Below are positions 45,801-56,384 of a stretch of 64,000 bases of DNA, one piece after another (positions within the stretch are counted from its first letter, which is position 1; each line of letters begins with the position of its first letter). Below the pieces are notes generated by a model. That model ran no database searches, was not told the origin of the DNA, and saw only the letters and a program-made list of their open reading frames with translations. Both the position numbers and the translations under genes were made by a program. The stretch comes from Serilophus lunatus (Eukaryota; Chordata; Aves; Passeriformes; Eurylaimidae). The stretch is from NCBI GenBank assembly GCA_013399895.1, contig VXBA01003123.1:1-64000 (forward strand). The letters are read 5' to 3'.

Positions 45801-47435
45801 TTGCTGCACCTCAGCCTTCCCACACAAACCCAGCCCTGCCCTGAGGCTGCTGGGACCTGCTGTGTCACAGCCACACGTGGCCCTGGTTGTGTCCTTTCCA
45901 TGGGGCTCCTTCTCCGTGTCTGTGCTGGATCTGCAGCAGAGAGGGAGGAAGGGGTGAGCCTGGTCCTGTCAGGCTGATAAAATCCCTGAGCATCCTCAGA
46001 TGTGCTGACACATCCTGCCTGCCCAGCTCAGGCTGATGGGAGCGTCTGTCAGGCAGCAGCTTCCCTGGTGTGAGACATTAATGGCTTTCCAGCTTTGCCT
46101 CTGGATTTTCGGTTGCTAAGACCCGAGCTGAGATGTCAGCCCACGACAGAACAATTACTGCCCAAGCTCCACACTTCTGGAGAGGCCCCAGGGCCCCGGC
46201 ACAGACAGGGAATGGATTGTCCAGGAGTGATTAAACGAACGGTGGGGACGTGAAGGGACTGAATCAAGTTTGTGTCACACGGCAAGGGCAGAGAACATCT
46301 GTCATGTTGTGGGATCCATCTCCACTGAGGAAAATGAGTGGAGATATTCTCTCCAATATCTGATTATCCCTGCTAAAACCTAGAGCCACGGTCCAGTTCT
46401 GCCACAATGATCCTCTGCCTCCTCATTTTGGATAACTTTCCCAATCCCCATCTGCATCCTCACCTGATGCATCTCTGCAGACATTTGGCTCTCTGCTCTC
46501 TCCAGCCATGGCTGCTTTTCAGGGAAGCTGCTCAAAGAAGTAAATATGGCAATGCTGAATAAAGTCTCTGCAGCTTTTTGTTTCCCTCCCCCCCATCTTT
46601 TGTATATGATTCACGATTTTGTCTTTCTAGAAAACCCATGTCAGTGAAATGTATCTTCTCTGTGAAATTTCACCAAGCTGAGGGTTTTCCCTGCTGAAAA
46701 TATCTGAAACTGCAAGTGTTAGAGGTTTGGGTACAAATCTGCCTTCATGATACTCACCATTTGGAAAGGACTCAAGATTTCCTTCATGGCCACATGATCT
46801 TTCACATAGGCTAGATTTGAAAACAAACTCATCTCCTCTGCCAAAAAGGGAGGAATCCTTTCATGAAAAGAGGATGAGTTCCAATTCAGCAATGATCCAT
46901 GTAAACACAAAAATATAGGGTGCCATCTTTCATAAATCCTAGGCATTAAAAGATCAGCTAACAGAAAATGGCATGATTGCTTTGAAACCTGCGTGGCTTG
47001 CACTGTTGGATGGGAAAACATGGACACACCAAATGAAACCAGCAGGACACAAGTGTTAATTACAAGAGAAACAGTCCTTTCCCTAATTTTGTGTTTCTGT
47101 TTCTCGCTCTTTTCTGGCTCATGAGCTGTTGGTGCAGAGGAACCAGCTCAAGGTTTGGCCCAGACCCACAGGAGATGGGAAGAAGAGACAAAATCCAGCC
47201 TTCTGCTCCAGAAATCTTTGAAGTCCCATCCTTCTTTTCAGCATCACCAGACTTTGCACAGCCTTGGTGTCACTGCTGCAGGGACAGATGTCTTTAGAGG
47301 CAGTGGAAGGAGCAAGGCAGGATGGGGACTGAGGATCTTGGGGAAGGGGCCCTGCTTTTCACACCTCCAGGGTGTTTCATCTCTGCTGTGAGAGTACCAG
47401 GCTGGTGGGGGAGGCTTTTATCCATATCTGGAGGT
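42801..47435. other. unique non-coding sequence, no gene seen
   Basis: No exon is supported. Two patches look more constrained than the rest: 44140-44380 (CAGTTAATTATCCC, a 15-T run, TTGATTTGGAGCTG, GCATATTGATCTGG) and 46020-46300 (GACATTAATGG, TTTCGGTTGC, AACAATTACTGCCC, GATTAAACGAACGG). Frames of up to about 100 codons have no recognisable product. Confidence 0.45.
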
Positions 47436-47482
47436 TGGAGCTAGGGTTCCAACCCAAACCAATCTGTGATTCCGTGATCTGA
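47436..47482 (+). repeat. CR1 LINE 3'-terminal stub
   Basis: GGGTTCCAACCCAAACCAAT followed by CTGTGATTCCGTGATCTG is the very end of a sense CR1 with two imperfect 8-bp terminal repeats. Upstream sequence is not recognisable as CR1, so only the tip remains. Confidence 0.7.
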
Positions 47483-48678
47483 AGGTCTCACAGTGAAATC
47501 CTACACATTGATTTTACACATCTTTCCGTGCTGGGTCACATGTGACAAGAGGCAATTCAGGCTCCTGGCAGAGGGTTTGCTTTGTTCCACAAGCCCAGCT
47601 GCCAGCTCTCTGCCTGCTGCAGCCCTGGGCTATCTGAGATAGCCTTGGAAAAGACTTTCCTCCTCTTGAAATGTGTGTATGGGGTGGTTTGCAGAGTGGC
47701 GCAGAGGGGTGTGTGCCAAACAGCTCTCAGTGAGGCAGAAGTTTAGCCTTGAGGAAAGCACTGGCTCAGCACAGGACAGCTGAGGCCCAGGGACAAGTGA
47801 ACTTAAGGTTTCTGTCACGCTGATCCCCTTCCCCTGGCACCAGCAGCTGCCCAAGGGCACACACAGCACAGGCACTTCCCCCCCAGCAGCTGTGGGGAGC
47901 TGCAGGATCCCCCTCCCCACTCACACAGACTGGCACTGTGTGAGGACAACGTCCCCCTGTGACCCTGGAGCTCAGAATGGAATGGAAAAACCCTGCAAGT
48001 TTCTTCAGCCTCAGCAGCTTTTTGCAGCAGGGGCTGGAAGTGAGAAGGCACATTCTGCAGGGAGCGTGGTTAGGAGGGGCAGCAGCATGTGATGCCGTGC
48101 ACTGGTGCTCACCCCTCAGCCCCTGCAGGCTGGAGACCCTTTCCTCACCAAGAATAATGTCCCTTTTCTGCCCAGGGAGGAGCACTGACCCTTCCCTGTC
48201 CCCATCTCCCCTGGTCCCACGTGGAGCATCCATCGCCCGAGTTCACTCCAGAGCCCAGCCCATAAATCCTCACTTTTACAGCTGCAGCCAGACTCCAAGG
48301 GATTATGTGGTCCAATGGTTCTATCCATTTGCTTTTCTAATAGTCATATTAGTAATATTGTGAGTGCTCAGAGTCGCAGATAAATCCTGCTGCTATAAAC
48401 CCACTTCTGCATTTCATGCCACGGAGCCCTTTTCACTCGAGTCACTCCACTGGCACAAAGCTCAGGGTGTGGAACACCATCCTCCAGGGCACCCAGACAA
48501 ATTCCTCAGAGACAAGGCCCATTGCTTTAATCTGTGGATGAAGTTTTTCCTCTCCTGTTTCCCCCCATACACAAACACACCCTTTTATTACAGTGCAAAT
48601 CAAAGTGACTCTTGGTTTCTCACTGGGTTGTTTGTCTGGTGAAACTGTTGGAAGGGAAGAAAACAGGAAAATGGTCTC
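47483..48678. other. unique non-coding sequence, nothing identified
   Basis: No repeat or exon is recognised. A patch at 48290-48440 (TCTAATAGTCATATTAGTAA, GAGTCGCAGATAAATCC, CACTCGAGTC) is a weak candidate for conservation. Confidence 0.45.
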
Positions 48679-48776
48679 GGGAAGGGAAGGNNNNNNNNNN
48701 NNNNNNNNNNNNNNNNNNNNNNNNNNNNNNNNNNNNNNNNNNNNNNNNNNNNNNAGGGAAGGGAAGGGAAGGGAAG
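48679..48776. repeat. (GGGAA)n microsatellite interrupted by a 64-base assembly gap
   Basis: GGGAAGGGAAGG precedes 64 Ns (48691-48754), and four more GGGAA-type units follow (48755-48776). The same pentamer on both sides indicates that the gap hides more of the same array. Its true length is unknown, and the polypurine bias probably caused the assembly failure. Confidence 0.92.
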
Positions 48777-49559
48777 AAAACCTGCTTTGGTCACACCTCT
48801 GTGGGTACTGGGTCTGGATGAATACCTTCTCTTTGTCCATGGTCTCATTTACCAACTACTGAACCTTCCCTGGTGAAAAAAAGCTCGGAAGAGATGAGAG
48901 CAGAGGGATAAAGAAATAAGGGCACATATTTACCAGCCTGTTAATATTTATGAGCACGATGAACCAGATTAATTTCCATGCACCATTTCACCTGCAATGC
49001 TTTCCTTTCATATTTATGTAAGGGGGGGGGAAACCAAACCAAACCAAAAAGAATCCAAATATCTACCTCCTTTTAGACAGTGCATGAGCCACCTGTCATT
49101 TAAATCAGGATGAAAGAGTTTTCCTCTGCATTTTTTTGGTCAGTGGGAATGTTTTCCAAGCTTCAGGCCAAGGGATGGCTGCCCTGTGGTGTTCTGCAGC
49201 ATCTCCTCTGTCATCTCGGGGATCACCAGCTCTGAGTGACTGCCTGGCTGCAGGAACTCATGGTTTTCCTGGGGTGTAGGATCCAGGGGGTGGTGCCATG
49301 CAGGTGTATGGAAAGCAAGACCTACAGGTCAGAAATGGGTGGGAAAGGCCCACGCTCAGAGTCACAGGGAGGCAAAACCAGACAGACCATGCACTGCAGT
49401 GTCCAGGCACCTGCACCTCTCCAACCTAACCCCAGGTGGCTGCAGCTTTGTTATTCACTGCTGCTGTTTGGGTACTCCCAATCCCCCAGGGAAACATTTC
49501 TGTATTGTCCCCAGGAGAAACAGAGTCAAGTCTGTTTATGAAACTCGTTATTGGTATAA
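48777..49559. other. non-coding sequence with a possibly conserved patch
   Basis: No gene is seen. At 48920-49020 an AT-rich patch (CATATTTACCAGCC, GTTAATATTTATGAGCACG, CAGATTAATTTCC) has a conserved look. It is followed by nine Gs and three AACCA units (49022-49049). Confidence 0.4.
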
Positions 49560-50040
49560 ATTAACATTTAAAACCCTCTACAGTTTACATTTCCATTTAT
49601 AAAATCTCCTGTTAGGATTATTTGATAATGCAAATTCCCATCTCCTGCCTTAATAGACCCTTCAATGTTGGGGTGGGTTTTGATTTCAATTGCTTTTTTT
49701 TTCTTCTTCTAGTAATAGGATCTGCCTTACATATGACAGATTTGTCAGTGGAATTTTAACAAATAATATTAAATGAACTTTAAATGCCATTTGTATCATC
49801 AGTTTTTAATTTCAAAAGTGTCATCCTATTGCATTTGGGGAATATGCAAATGATCAGTTCACCTACTAAATTTTATGGCAGCCTGACGTGTCTGGAATAC
49901 TTTCTGCTGATATTTCTGTTTATTTAATCCTTGCAATATAAGGGAAAGATTAGCTGCTCGTATTTTGTGTATTTGTTTTATAATTACTTGAGTTTTTTTC
50001 ATTAATGAAATGATTTAGAGTGATGCAAAACAAGGTACAA
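49560..50040. promoter_or_regulatory. candidate conserved non-coding element with two octamers
   Basis: About 480 bp of AT-rich sequence with two perfect octamers, ATGCAAAT at 49628-49635 and at 49844-49851, 216 bp apart in the same orientation (POU-family recognition word). Other words are CTTTAAATGCC, ACATATGACAG (TGACAG, MEIS/TGIF-like), TATAATTACTTG and CATTAATGAAATG. No frame is open and no repeat is seen. Long AT-rich non-repetitive blocks of this kind are often deeply conserved enhancers. That is unproven here. Confidence 0.4.
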
Positions 50041-50809
50041 ATTGCATTGGAAGTTTACTATGAAATAAACAATCTGGGGTGAAAAAACAGCTGAATTCAA
50101 GAGATAGAAGGATAGGCCTGTGCCACAGAATGTGATAAGAGTCTTTAAACCCCTGTATTCATCTGGCTTTACAATGAGATCCATAGAAAAGAGACATTTT
50201 ACACCTGAAGTGGAAGAAAGGAGCTAATTTGGACATCCAGGCTCTGTTCCATTGCAGAGCTTTAAACCATTGCTCCTTCTTGAGAAAGAGCAGTTCTCAC
50301 ATGGCTGATGCTTTACTCACTCTTTGTAAGTGTTTAAGGACCTCAAAAAGAAGCTGCAGAGGTTGAAACTTCATTTTTGAGGGAGCTTGCTTAGAATTGC
50401 TAACAATGCTTGGAGGGAAAAGGGAATGGGAAGGAAGGTCTTTTCAAGTGACAGAAATGACACAGGACTTCAACAGAGCTCTGAAGGGGGACATGAAGAC
50501 AGAATGGAAAACTTTATGTGATCTGAAAAATGGGTGAAGTCTGATGGGAAACAAGCTGGTGAGAAATGCTTGCAAGCTCCTGACCTTGGAGAGAGGCTCC
50601 TACAAGATGCTCTGCCTTGGAAAATCAGTCCTGGCACTGGTAGAGAGAATGACAAGAAGGGCAACGTCTCAGTGGTGAGAGCTGGGTGTGGGTGTTAGTG
50701 GTTTGGTGCCCAGGACAGGGTGTTTGGAGCCCAGGAGAAGGGCTGGCTCAGACAAGAGCCCAACAAACTCACGTGGGGGAGACTCTCCTCTCTAACCTGA
50801 GGCATCAGT
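50041..50809. other. unique non-coding sequence, nothing identified
   Basis: Ordinary sequence without repeat family, exon or clear regulatory words. Confidence 0.5.
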
Positions 50810-50955
50810 ATAGAATCACAGGATGGTTTGGGTGGGAAGGGACCTTAAAGATCACCCAGTTCCATAACCCTGCCATGGGCACAGATGCCACCCTCTAGAT
50901 CAGGTTGCTCAGGGCTCCATCCAAGCTGGCCTTGGACACTTCCAGGGATGAGGAT
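50810..50955 (-). repeat. CR1 LINE 3'-end fragment
   Basis: The + strand begins TAGAATCACAGGATGGTTTG, then GGAAGGGACCTTAAAGATCA, ACCCTGCCATGGGCACAGAT, CTCTAGATCAGGTTGCTCAG and GGCCTTGGACACTTCCAGGG. The terminal repeat and 3' UTR are intact. Divergence (GCACAGATGCCACCC for GCAGGGACACCTCCC) marks it as older than the copy at 53.6 kb. Confidence 0.92.
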
Positions 50956-51199
50956 TCTATTCTTTGAACTCTTTTTTTTTTTTGCCAGACTTTTCTGCAA
51001 AAGGCCACGCTCTGGCTTTTCCAGGCAGGGAAGACAGGACATGAGAGCACTGTCAGGCTTTGGGGAGTTTTTGCAGCCGGGGGGCCCAGCCCTCCCCTGG
51101 ACACCACGGCAGGAACCCGTAAGCACAGGATGTCCCCTCGCTGCCACCTGAGCCCCGACTGACAACGTGGACACGAGCAGATTCCTCACTCTGGAGTTC

Positions 51200-51400
51200 T
51201 TGCTTCTGCAGGAACACTTTCAGCTGGATAAATACCTCCCTTTGGATCGTTTTGCTACACGGACTTCATGACCCATGGCAGCGTGCTCAAACGCAGGCAG
51301 GATCACCGCGTTAATTGCAATCCTCTTGTTCTGCAAAGCCATCGGCAGAGCAATGTCCCATGTTATTGCCGGGAGCTGCTGACACCTCCGCTCCAGCAGA
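51200..51400. promoter_or_regulatory. candidate conserved non-coding element
   Basis: Isolated CpGs cluster in non-GC-rich sequence (GGATCGTTTTG, CACGGAC, GCAGCGTGC, AAACGCAGG, CACCGCGTTAATTGCAATCC, CATCGGC, TTGCCGGG). GCGTTAATTGCAAT combines a homeodomain core with a C/EBP-like half. The minus strand is open here (117 codons ending at 51220), and its local peptide is unrelated to anything I know. A short exon cannot be excluded. Confidence 0.33.
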
Positions 51401-51694
51401 AGCCAGGATTTGTTCAAGGCTGAGTCCTGGGGCTGCCTGGGCTCTGGGGGAGCATGGGGAGGGCAGACAGGTCCCACCTGGGAGAGTGGCTGTGAGGGTG
51501 AAGGAGAGCCAGTGTTCATGATGAGGGAGAACAAAACCCCTCCCCTGCCAAAGCCCCTCCGCTGCTCTGCCACTTGTTCCCCGAGTCTCAGCCTCCCCCT
51601 CTGCCTCCTGAGCCCACAAACTCATCATCACTGCCCAGAGCTTGGGGAACCACCATCCCTGGCAGTTTTCAGGACCAAACTGGATCAAGTTATA

Positions 51695-51897
51695 AAATCC
51701 CAGATTGATGTGAGTTAGAAGGGACCTTAAAGATCCTCTCATTCCACCCCCTCCCACTGTCCCAGGCTGCTCCAGCCTGGCTTTGGACACTCCCAGGGAT
51801 GGGGCAGCCACAGCTTCTCTGGGCAACCTGTGCCTCCCCACCCTCACAGGGAAGAACTTCTCCAATATATCCAACCTAAATTTCCCCTTCTCAGTGA
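51695..51897 (-). repeat. CR1 LINE 3'-end fragment lacking the terminal repeats
   Basis: The + strand reads TCCCAGATTGATGTGAGTTA, GAAGGGACCTTAAAGATCCT, CCCACTGTCCCAGGCTGCTC, TTTGGACACTCCCAGGGATG and GCAGCCACAGCTTCTCTGGG, then TCTCCAATATATCCAACCTA. The 8-bp terminal repeats are decayed. On the minus strand it contributes the FRLDILEKFFP-like segment to a long open frame (51311-52090), which is therefore an artefact of a transposon. Confidence 0.92.
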
Positions 51898-52059
51898 CCT
51901 GCTCTGAACTCACAAAGTTTTGAGCAGAAAGCTTTGCTGAAGTCACCCTGGAGTCCCTCCCCACCTGGACTCTCCTACAAGCACAGGTACTGAGGCCTCC
52001 CCTTGGCTGCAGGCTTTTGGTGGCTGTCACACCAAGGTTGCCAAAGCCTTTACAGCTGA

Positions 52060-52340
52060 AGAATTGGAAAACTACACATTTTTGGCTCACTGGTTATTTT
52101 CTGTCGCTGTTTATTTCAAAAGAACCGGAGGGTTTATTTGAGCAGAAACACAGTGGTGGGATGAATTACACTTGTCTGTGTTGTTTTCCCGCCCCAGCAC
52201 GGTTTTTCTGATGGGGGTGGCATTCCCAGGAGGATTATTTGACTCCTGCAGGCAGCTTTTGATGTACCGAGCACACAGTTCTGGGGGGAGGGTGCTGGAG
52301 CCAAACCAGCCGCCTGTGATTGTGGGAAGCACCAGGTCTG
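52060..52340. promoter_or_regulatory. candidate conserved non-coding element
   Basis: CTGTCGCTGTTTATTTCAAAA, GAACCGGAGGG, GTTTTCCCGCCCC, AGCACGGTTTTTC, TGTACCGAGC and CAGCCGCCTGTGATTGTGGG keep scattered CpGs in otherwise average sequence. AACCGG and TGTTTATTT resemble grainyhead and forkhead words. There is no consistent open frame or repeat. Confidence 0.28.
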
Positions 52341-53435
52341 CCCTGCACATCCATTCCAAGTGAGCACAGGGCTTGGGGAGTGACACTGATAGTGAGTTAG
52401 GGAAAGTGTTCTGCTCCTGAGAGAGATGGAGCCAGCAGAATTCCACCTCACCCCCATTATGGGACACCCTGGGCAACATTGACTGAGCTGGGATACACCC
52501 AGCGAGGATGAGGGGAGGACTTTCTCTCAGCAGGCACGAGAACCACCCTAAAATATAGGGGATTTTTAAAGAAAATACCTCTTGTTAACACAAAATACCC
52601 CCTCCCACCCCTTTGTCCCTGAGTGACTCATCTGAGCCCTCTGTGGTACCTGCTGTCACCTCTCAGGAGAAATTGCCACTGGAAGGACACTCTGAAAGGC
52701 AATAATTCAGATTATTTTTCTAGAGAGATCCCCCACTCTCACACATCAGGCAGAACAGTACTCAAAAGAGTCCTCTGAGTTTCAGCCAGAAGCTCTGGAT
52801 AAAATATTGTTTGTGGTGCAGAGTCAAGTGTGTCACAGCAGAATTGCTGGCAAAGTGGCAGGGCCAGCTTAGCAGGGCTGTATTTCTCTCAGTGCCCTCT
52901 TCAGCTCACAAAAAGAATGGGGGAGAGTCAGATCCCTTTTCCACTTGGTCCTCCCTCCCCTCCCTGGTTCCCTGCTCACACATCCTGACACTTCCACCTG
53001 CATTTCTTTATCTCTCTTCTTCTCTGAACCTCCCCCCTGTTTTGTCTTTAAGCTGCCGTGGCAGTAGTTGGGTTGTGGGAGCCTTCAATTTCCTATTCAG
53101 TTCATCATGGAGCAGTAATTTTCTGCACTTCCATAATTAGGGGAATTTTAAGCAAACTACCCTGTGGATGATTACAGCCGGATTCAATTTCGCTTGCTTT
53201 GATCACCAAAGGACGAAGATGCTGCTTGAATATTTGGTTGTGTGCTCTGCCTGAAGAACCCGTCAGCTGCTTCCTCCCTGTCTTCTCTCTCCACCTTCCC
53301 TCCCTCTCCTCTCAGCCCCCATCACCCCTCCCTGCCATTTCAGGGATTGTCTTTCTGCTGCTTCTTCAGCTCAAGTGGAAATAAATGCCCCTTCCTGAAG
53401 GATGAAGCTCTGTTAAAATCAGGATGTTTTCCCAG
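52341..53435. other. unique non-coding sequence, nothing firmly identified
   Basis: No exon or repeat is recognised. A patch at 53120-53215 (CATAATTAGGGG, GATTACAGCCGGATTC, ATTTCGCTTGCTTTGATCACC) is a weak candidate for conservation. Confidence 0.45.
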
Positions 53436-53552
53436 TTAAGAGGCAGCATGACCTGATTGTTAGAGCAGGGCGTAAGGAAAGCAAAGTCAAGGGAATCTAA
53501 TTTCCAGCTGTGTGCCTTGGTTTCCTCATATGTAAAGTGGTGGAATGAGGGA
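53436..53552 (+). repeat. MIR-type SINE, internally deleted
   Basis: The order of parts is that of MIR: a tRNA-like head (GAGGCAGCATGACCTGATTG, TTAGAGCAGGG), then AAAGTCAAGGGAATCTAATT, TCCAGCTGTGTGCCTTGG, and the core end GGTTTCCTCATATGTAAAGTG. Compared with the remembered consensus, the stretch holding CTCTGCCACTGAC and the GGGCAAGTCACTTAACC block is missing or shortened. MIR activity is very old in amniotes, so a readable copy in a bird is notable. Confidence 0.72.
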
Positions 53553-53647
53553 CAGGCCACTAATTTGCTGTTCTGCTCTGTAAAGGCTCCTTTATGGGGC
53601 ATTACAAGGGCAAAATGCCTGATTCCTTGGGTTTGGGAAGCTCTGTG

Positions 53648-53808
53648 ATAGAATCATAGAATGGTTTGGGTTGGAAGGGACCTTAAAGCTCATCCAGTCC
53701 CTCTCCCTGCCATGAGCAGGGACACCTCCCACTATCCCAGGTTGCTCCAGCCTGGCCTTGGACACTTCCAAGGAATGGGGCAGCCACAGCTTCTCTGGGC
53801 AACCCTGT
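53648..53808 (-). repeat. CR1 LINE 3'-end fragment, best preserved copy
   Basis: It starts with an intact terminal repeat (ATAGAATCATAGAATGG). Then come TTTGGGTTGGAAGGGACCTT, CCCTGCCATGAGCAGGGACA, CTCCCACTATCCCAGGTTGC, GGCCTTGGACACTTCCAAGG and GCAGCCACAGCTTCTCTGGG. It stops at GCAACCCTGTG, so it is a 160-bp 5'-truncated insertion, probably among the youngest here. Confidence 0.95.
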
Positions 53809-54329
53809 GATATCGAGGTGTCTTTGAAGTGATAATTGGTTTTTCCTGGGTTTATCAGCTTTAACACTCTAGGAATGAACACAAGACCTTTTGCCATCAC
53901 CTTTTTCCTTTAGCTATGCTTTAGCAATCTCCCTGATCATCTCTGTTCTGCTCCAGGGCTGGGAATTCATCCATGAGAGAACGGCCCATTGCAGCGTTTA
54001 ATCGCTTCTGGTTCCTGAGAGAGAGAAATGACAGAGCAGGGCTGGAGTGGCTGGGGACACTCTGTGTGTTCCCTGAGCCTCCAGGAATGCCTAGGGAGGG
54101 GAGGATGATGTAGGGAGATGAATTTCAGGACTGAAGAAGAGGACAGAGCAGAGGGAAGGGGCTGGGATGATCAGTAGAAGGGTGGGACCACAGCGAATTT
54201 AGTGCAGCTCACACACACAGACTGTGGTGGGAGGTGTCCCAGCCCTGCCACAGCCCTTCCCAGCACAGGGAAAGGGCAGGATTTCCCACAGGTAGCTGTT
54301 CACAATGGGAGATCACACATCGTGCCTTC
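53809..54329. other. unique non-coding sequence, nothing identified
   Basis: Ordinary sequence. Two CpGs in AACGGCCC and GCAGCGTTTAATCGC near 53980-54005 may mark a small constrained patch. Confidence 0.45.
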
Positions 54330-54760
54330 CTGCTCCCAAATGTGAGCATGATGGGCTGTCAGCTCTGGTATATTAATAGACTATTAATGCTTCCAAGTTC
54401 CCTGAGCCACGTGTATGGGTTTTCGATAGGTTAATTAGGCCATATTTCAGGATAATTACAGCTGTATATTTCTACACTAATTAAGTGGCTTTAAAACATA
54501 CCCACAATGTGGCTCAGTGAATCATAATTAAACTTCCCCTGCCTCCTGCTATACACTATGGAACTAATACCCATAAAAGACCCAAGCGCTGCTCTTTGCC
54601 AGCAGCAAATTGGAGCTCACCAAAAAAAAAAAATCTTATGGAATGTATCTTTCTTTATAGAATCGTGTACAAATTAATTCAAAATGAATATTACATGAGT
54701 CATCAAAATGCTCTGGCTTCCTTCTCTTTATTTATATTTATCCTCCCACGTGAGCTGTCA
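54330..54760. promoter_or_regulatory. candidate conserved non-coding element rich in homeodomain sites
   Basis: TAAT/ATTA cores recur through 350 bp: the mirrored ATTAATAG/CTATTAAT (54372-54388), GTTAATTAGG (54430), GATAATTAC (54451), CTAATTAAG (54477), CATAATTAAAC (54523) and AAATTAATTC (54671). Alongside are CCACGTG (54408), CATAAAA, ATGAGTCAT (AP-1-like, 54695) and CACCTG (E-box). It is AT-rich, not repetitive, and has no long frame. This is the strongest enhancer-like block by word density, though conservation is not shown. Confidence 0.45.
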
Positions 54761-56384
54761 CCTGGAGGAGCTCCGGGGTGAGGGGAGAGTGACTCATTCG
54801 TGCAACATTCCATGCAACAGGGATGGGCTTTGCTCCCCAACCCCTTAGAGCTGGGAATGTTTAAGGTCTATGGGAAAATTGATGTGGGAATCTGCACTTC
54901 TTCCTCTTCTATAAAAGTCTGGCTGGTGGGGGAAAGGACACAGGTCCTGGGTGTCACTGCCCCATTTTTGGTCCTGTTTAGCTGGAGGACTTAAGTTCCT
55001 TCCTCCTTTTTCCTCTGTTCTTTTCCACCACAGACATGAGATGTCCTTTCAGTCTCTACTTGTGTTAGACAAAAAATACCAGTTGTCTTTCAGTTTTGTC
55101 ACTCCCTAAACCATTCCAGTAATCCCTTCTCTGTGCTGGTTTCTTGTATCCTGTCCAAGATGATCTATCCCTTTCTCTGTGCCTTGTCTCCAGGTACTAT
55201 CACACCTCCTGCCTCCTGCTATTGAGTTATTCCAGGCTTTTCCCTGGCTGCCTGTAGGCTCAGTGTCCTGACATTTGGCTGGAGGCTCCCAAACTCTCCC
55301 ACAATAAAAATAGCAACCATACTTTTCTCCATCCCATCAGATTTTGCCATTTCCAATGGACTTTTTTTCACCTCCAAGCAAATTTAAGCTTTCATATATT
55401 TTCATTCCCTGCCCTCACCCCTTTCTGGATTTGTAGATGTTGTTCAGCAGTTTAAAGGGGTTTGGAAAACTAGGATTAGGTGTAGGGAAATGTCTTGGCC
55501 AGCAGATTTCAGACAATGTCTGTTGTTCCTTTTCAGCTGATTTACTCCAGTTGTTTGTACAAGCCTTTGATGTATGAGCTTTGATGAGCTTGCAGCAAGC
55601 ATTCTAGTGGACGAATTAATAATTAGAGGGTGCAGGGATGGGTGCTCTAGAAATAAAATGATCCAGATAGACAGATCAGTCTGACTGAGGGAAGGGAATT
55701 TTAAGCAACATTATAACATATTAATGGAAATCCAGTGTGATATTCTTATTCACCTTCATTCCAGGGGTTGAGTTCAGCTACTCAGGAGACAGCCAGAGCC
55801 ATGTGAGCAGCATAGCCAACACAAAACAGCTCTCATTTCCAGGCTGGAATTTTCCCCAACTAATTCCTGATGCAAAGCAAAGCAAATTCAGAAGTTCCAC
55901 TCGGAGCAGGGTTTCACACCCAGGGTCCCTCTGCCATTTCTGTGAGTAACCTCACCTAATGAACAGATTCTGGGAGAGACATCTCCATGCAGAGAGCTCA
56001 CAGACACGAATGGAAGCCAAATTTGGAGGATTATTGATGAATTATTCAGCCATCTCTGCCAGTAACACTGACATGTGAGGCAGGAGCTTAATGCCCTGAG
56101 GCACCACATTCCCTGTGGGAGGAGGGATCCTGGAGTGATGGTTTATAATCAACATATTGCATAAATACCTCTCACTTGCTTGTGCAAATCAATTTTCTCT
56201 AGGTCTCAGGCCTTAATCTCAAGTGTTTCCTGTTTGGGAGCAAAAAATTAAGTTCTGGGTGGGGCTCATTTTCTATGGATCATGTCAAAAGCTCTTATGG
56301 AGCAAGGGAGGCAGGAAAACTGCTTAGCTCATCACTTATTTATTTTGAATGAATGGGAGAGGAAAAATGAAACAAGACAATTCA
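54761..56384. other. non-coding sequence, pyrimidine-biased in 55.0-55.4 kb
   Basis: The + strand is markedly pyrimidine-rich at 54990-55440 without matching a repeat I know. This could be an old transposon on the minus strand, but I cannot name it. GAATTAATAATTAGAGG occurs at 55613. No exon is supported. Confidence 0.45.

Noticed and set aside
46719..47027. 102-codon minus frame considered as a retroelement piece
   Set aside because: No motif of reverse transcriptase, integrase, gag or env is visible and no terminal repeats are present.
51311..52090. 259-codon minus-strand frame, the longest in the window
   Set aside because: Its middle part is antisense-readable CR1 (FRLDILEKFFP-like), the rest matches nothing, and no splice or start context fits. 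It is an accident of a transposon in stop-poor sequence.
54990..55440. Pyrimidine-biased stretch considered as an old LINE
   Set aside because: Strand bias alone is not enough. No consensus words from CR1 or another family could be matched.
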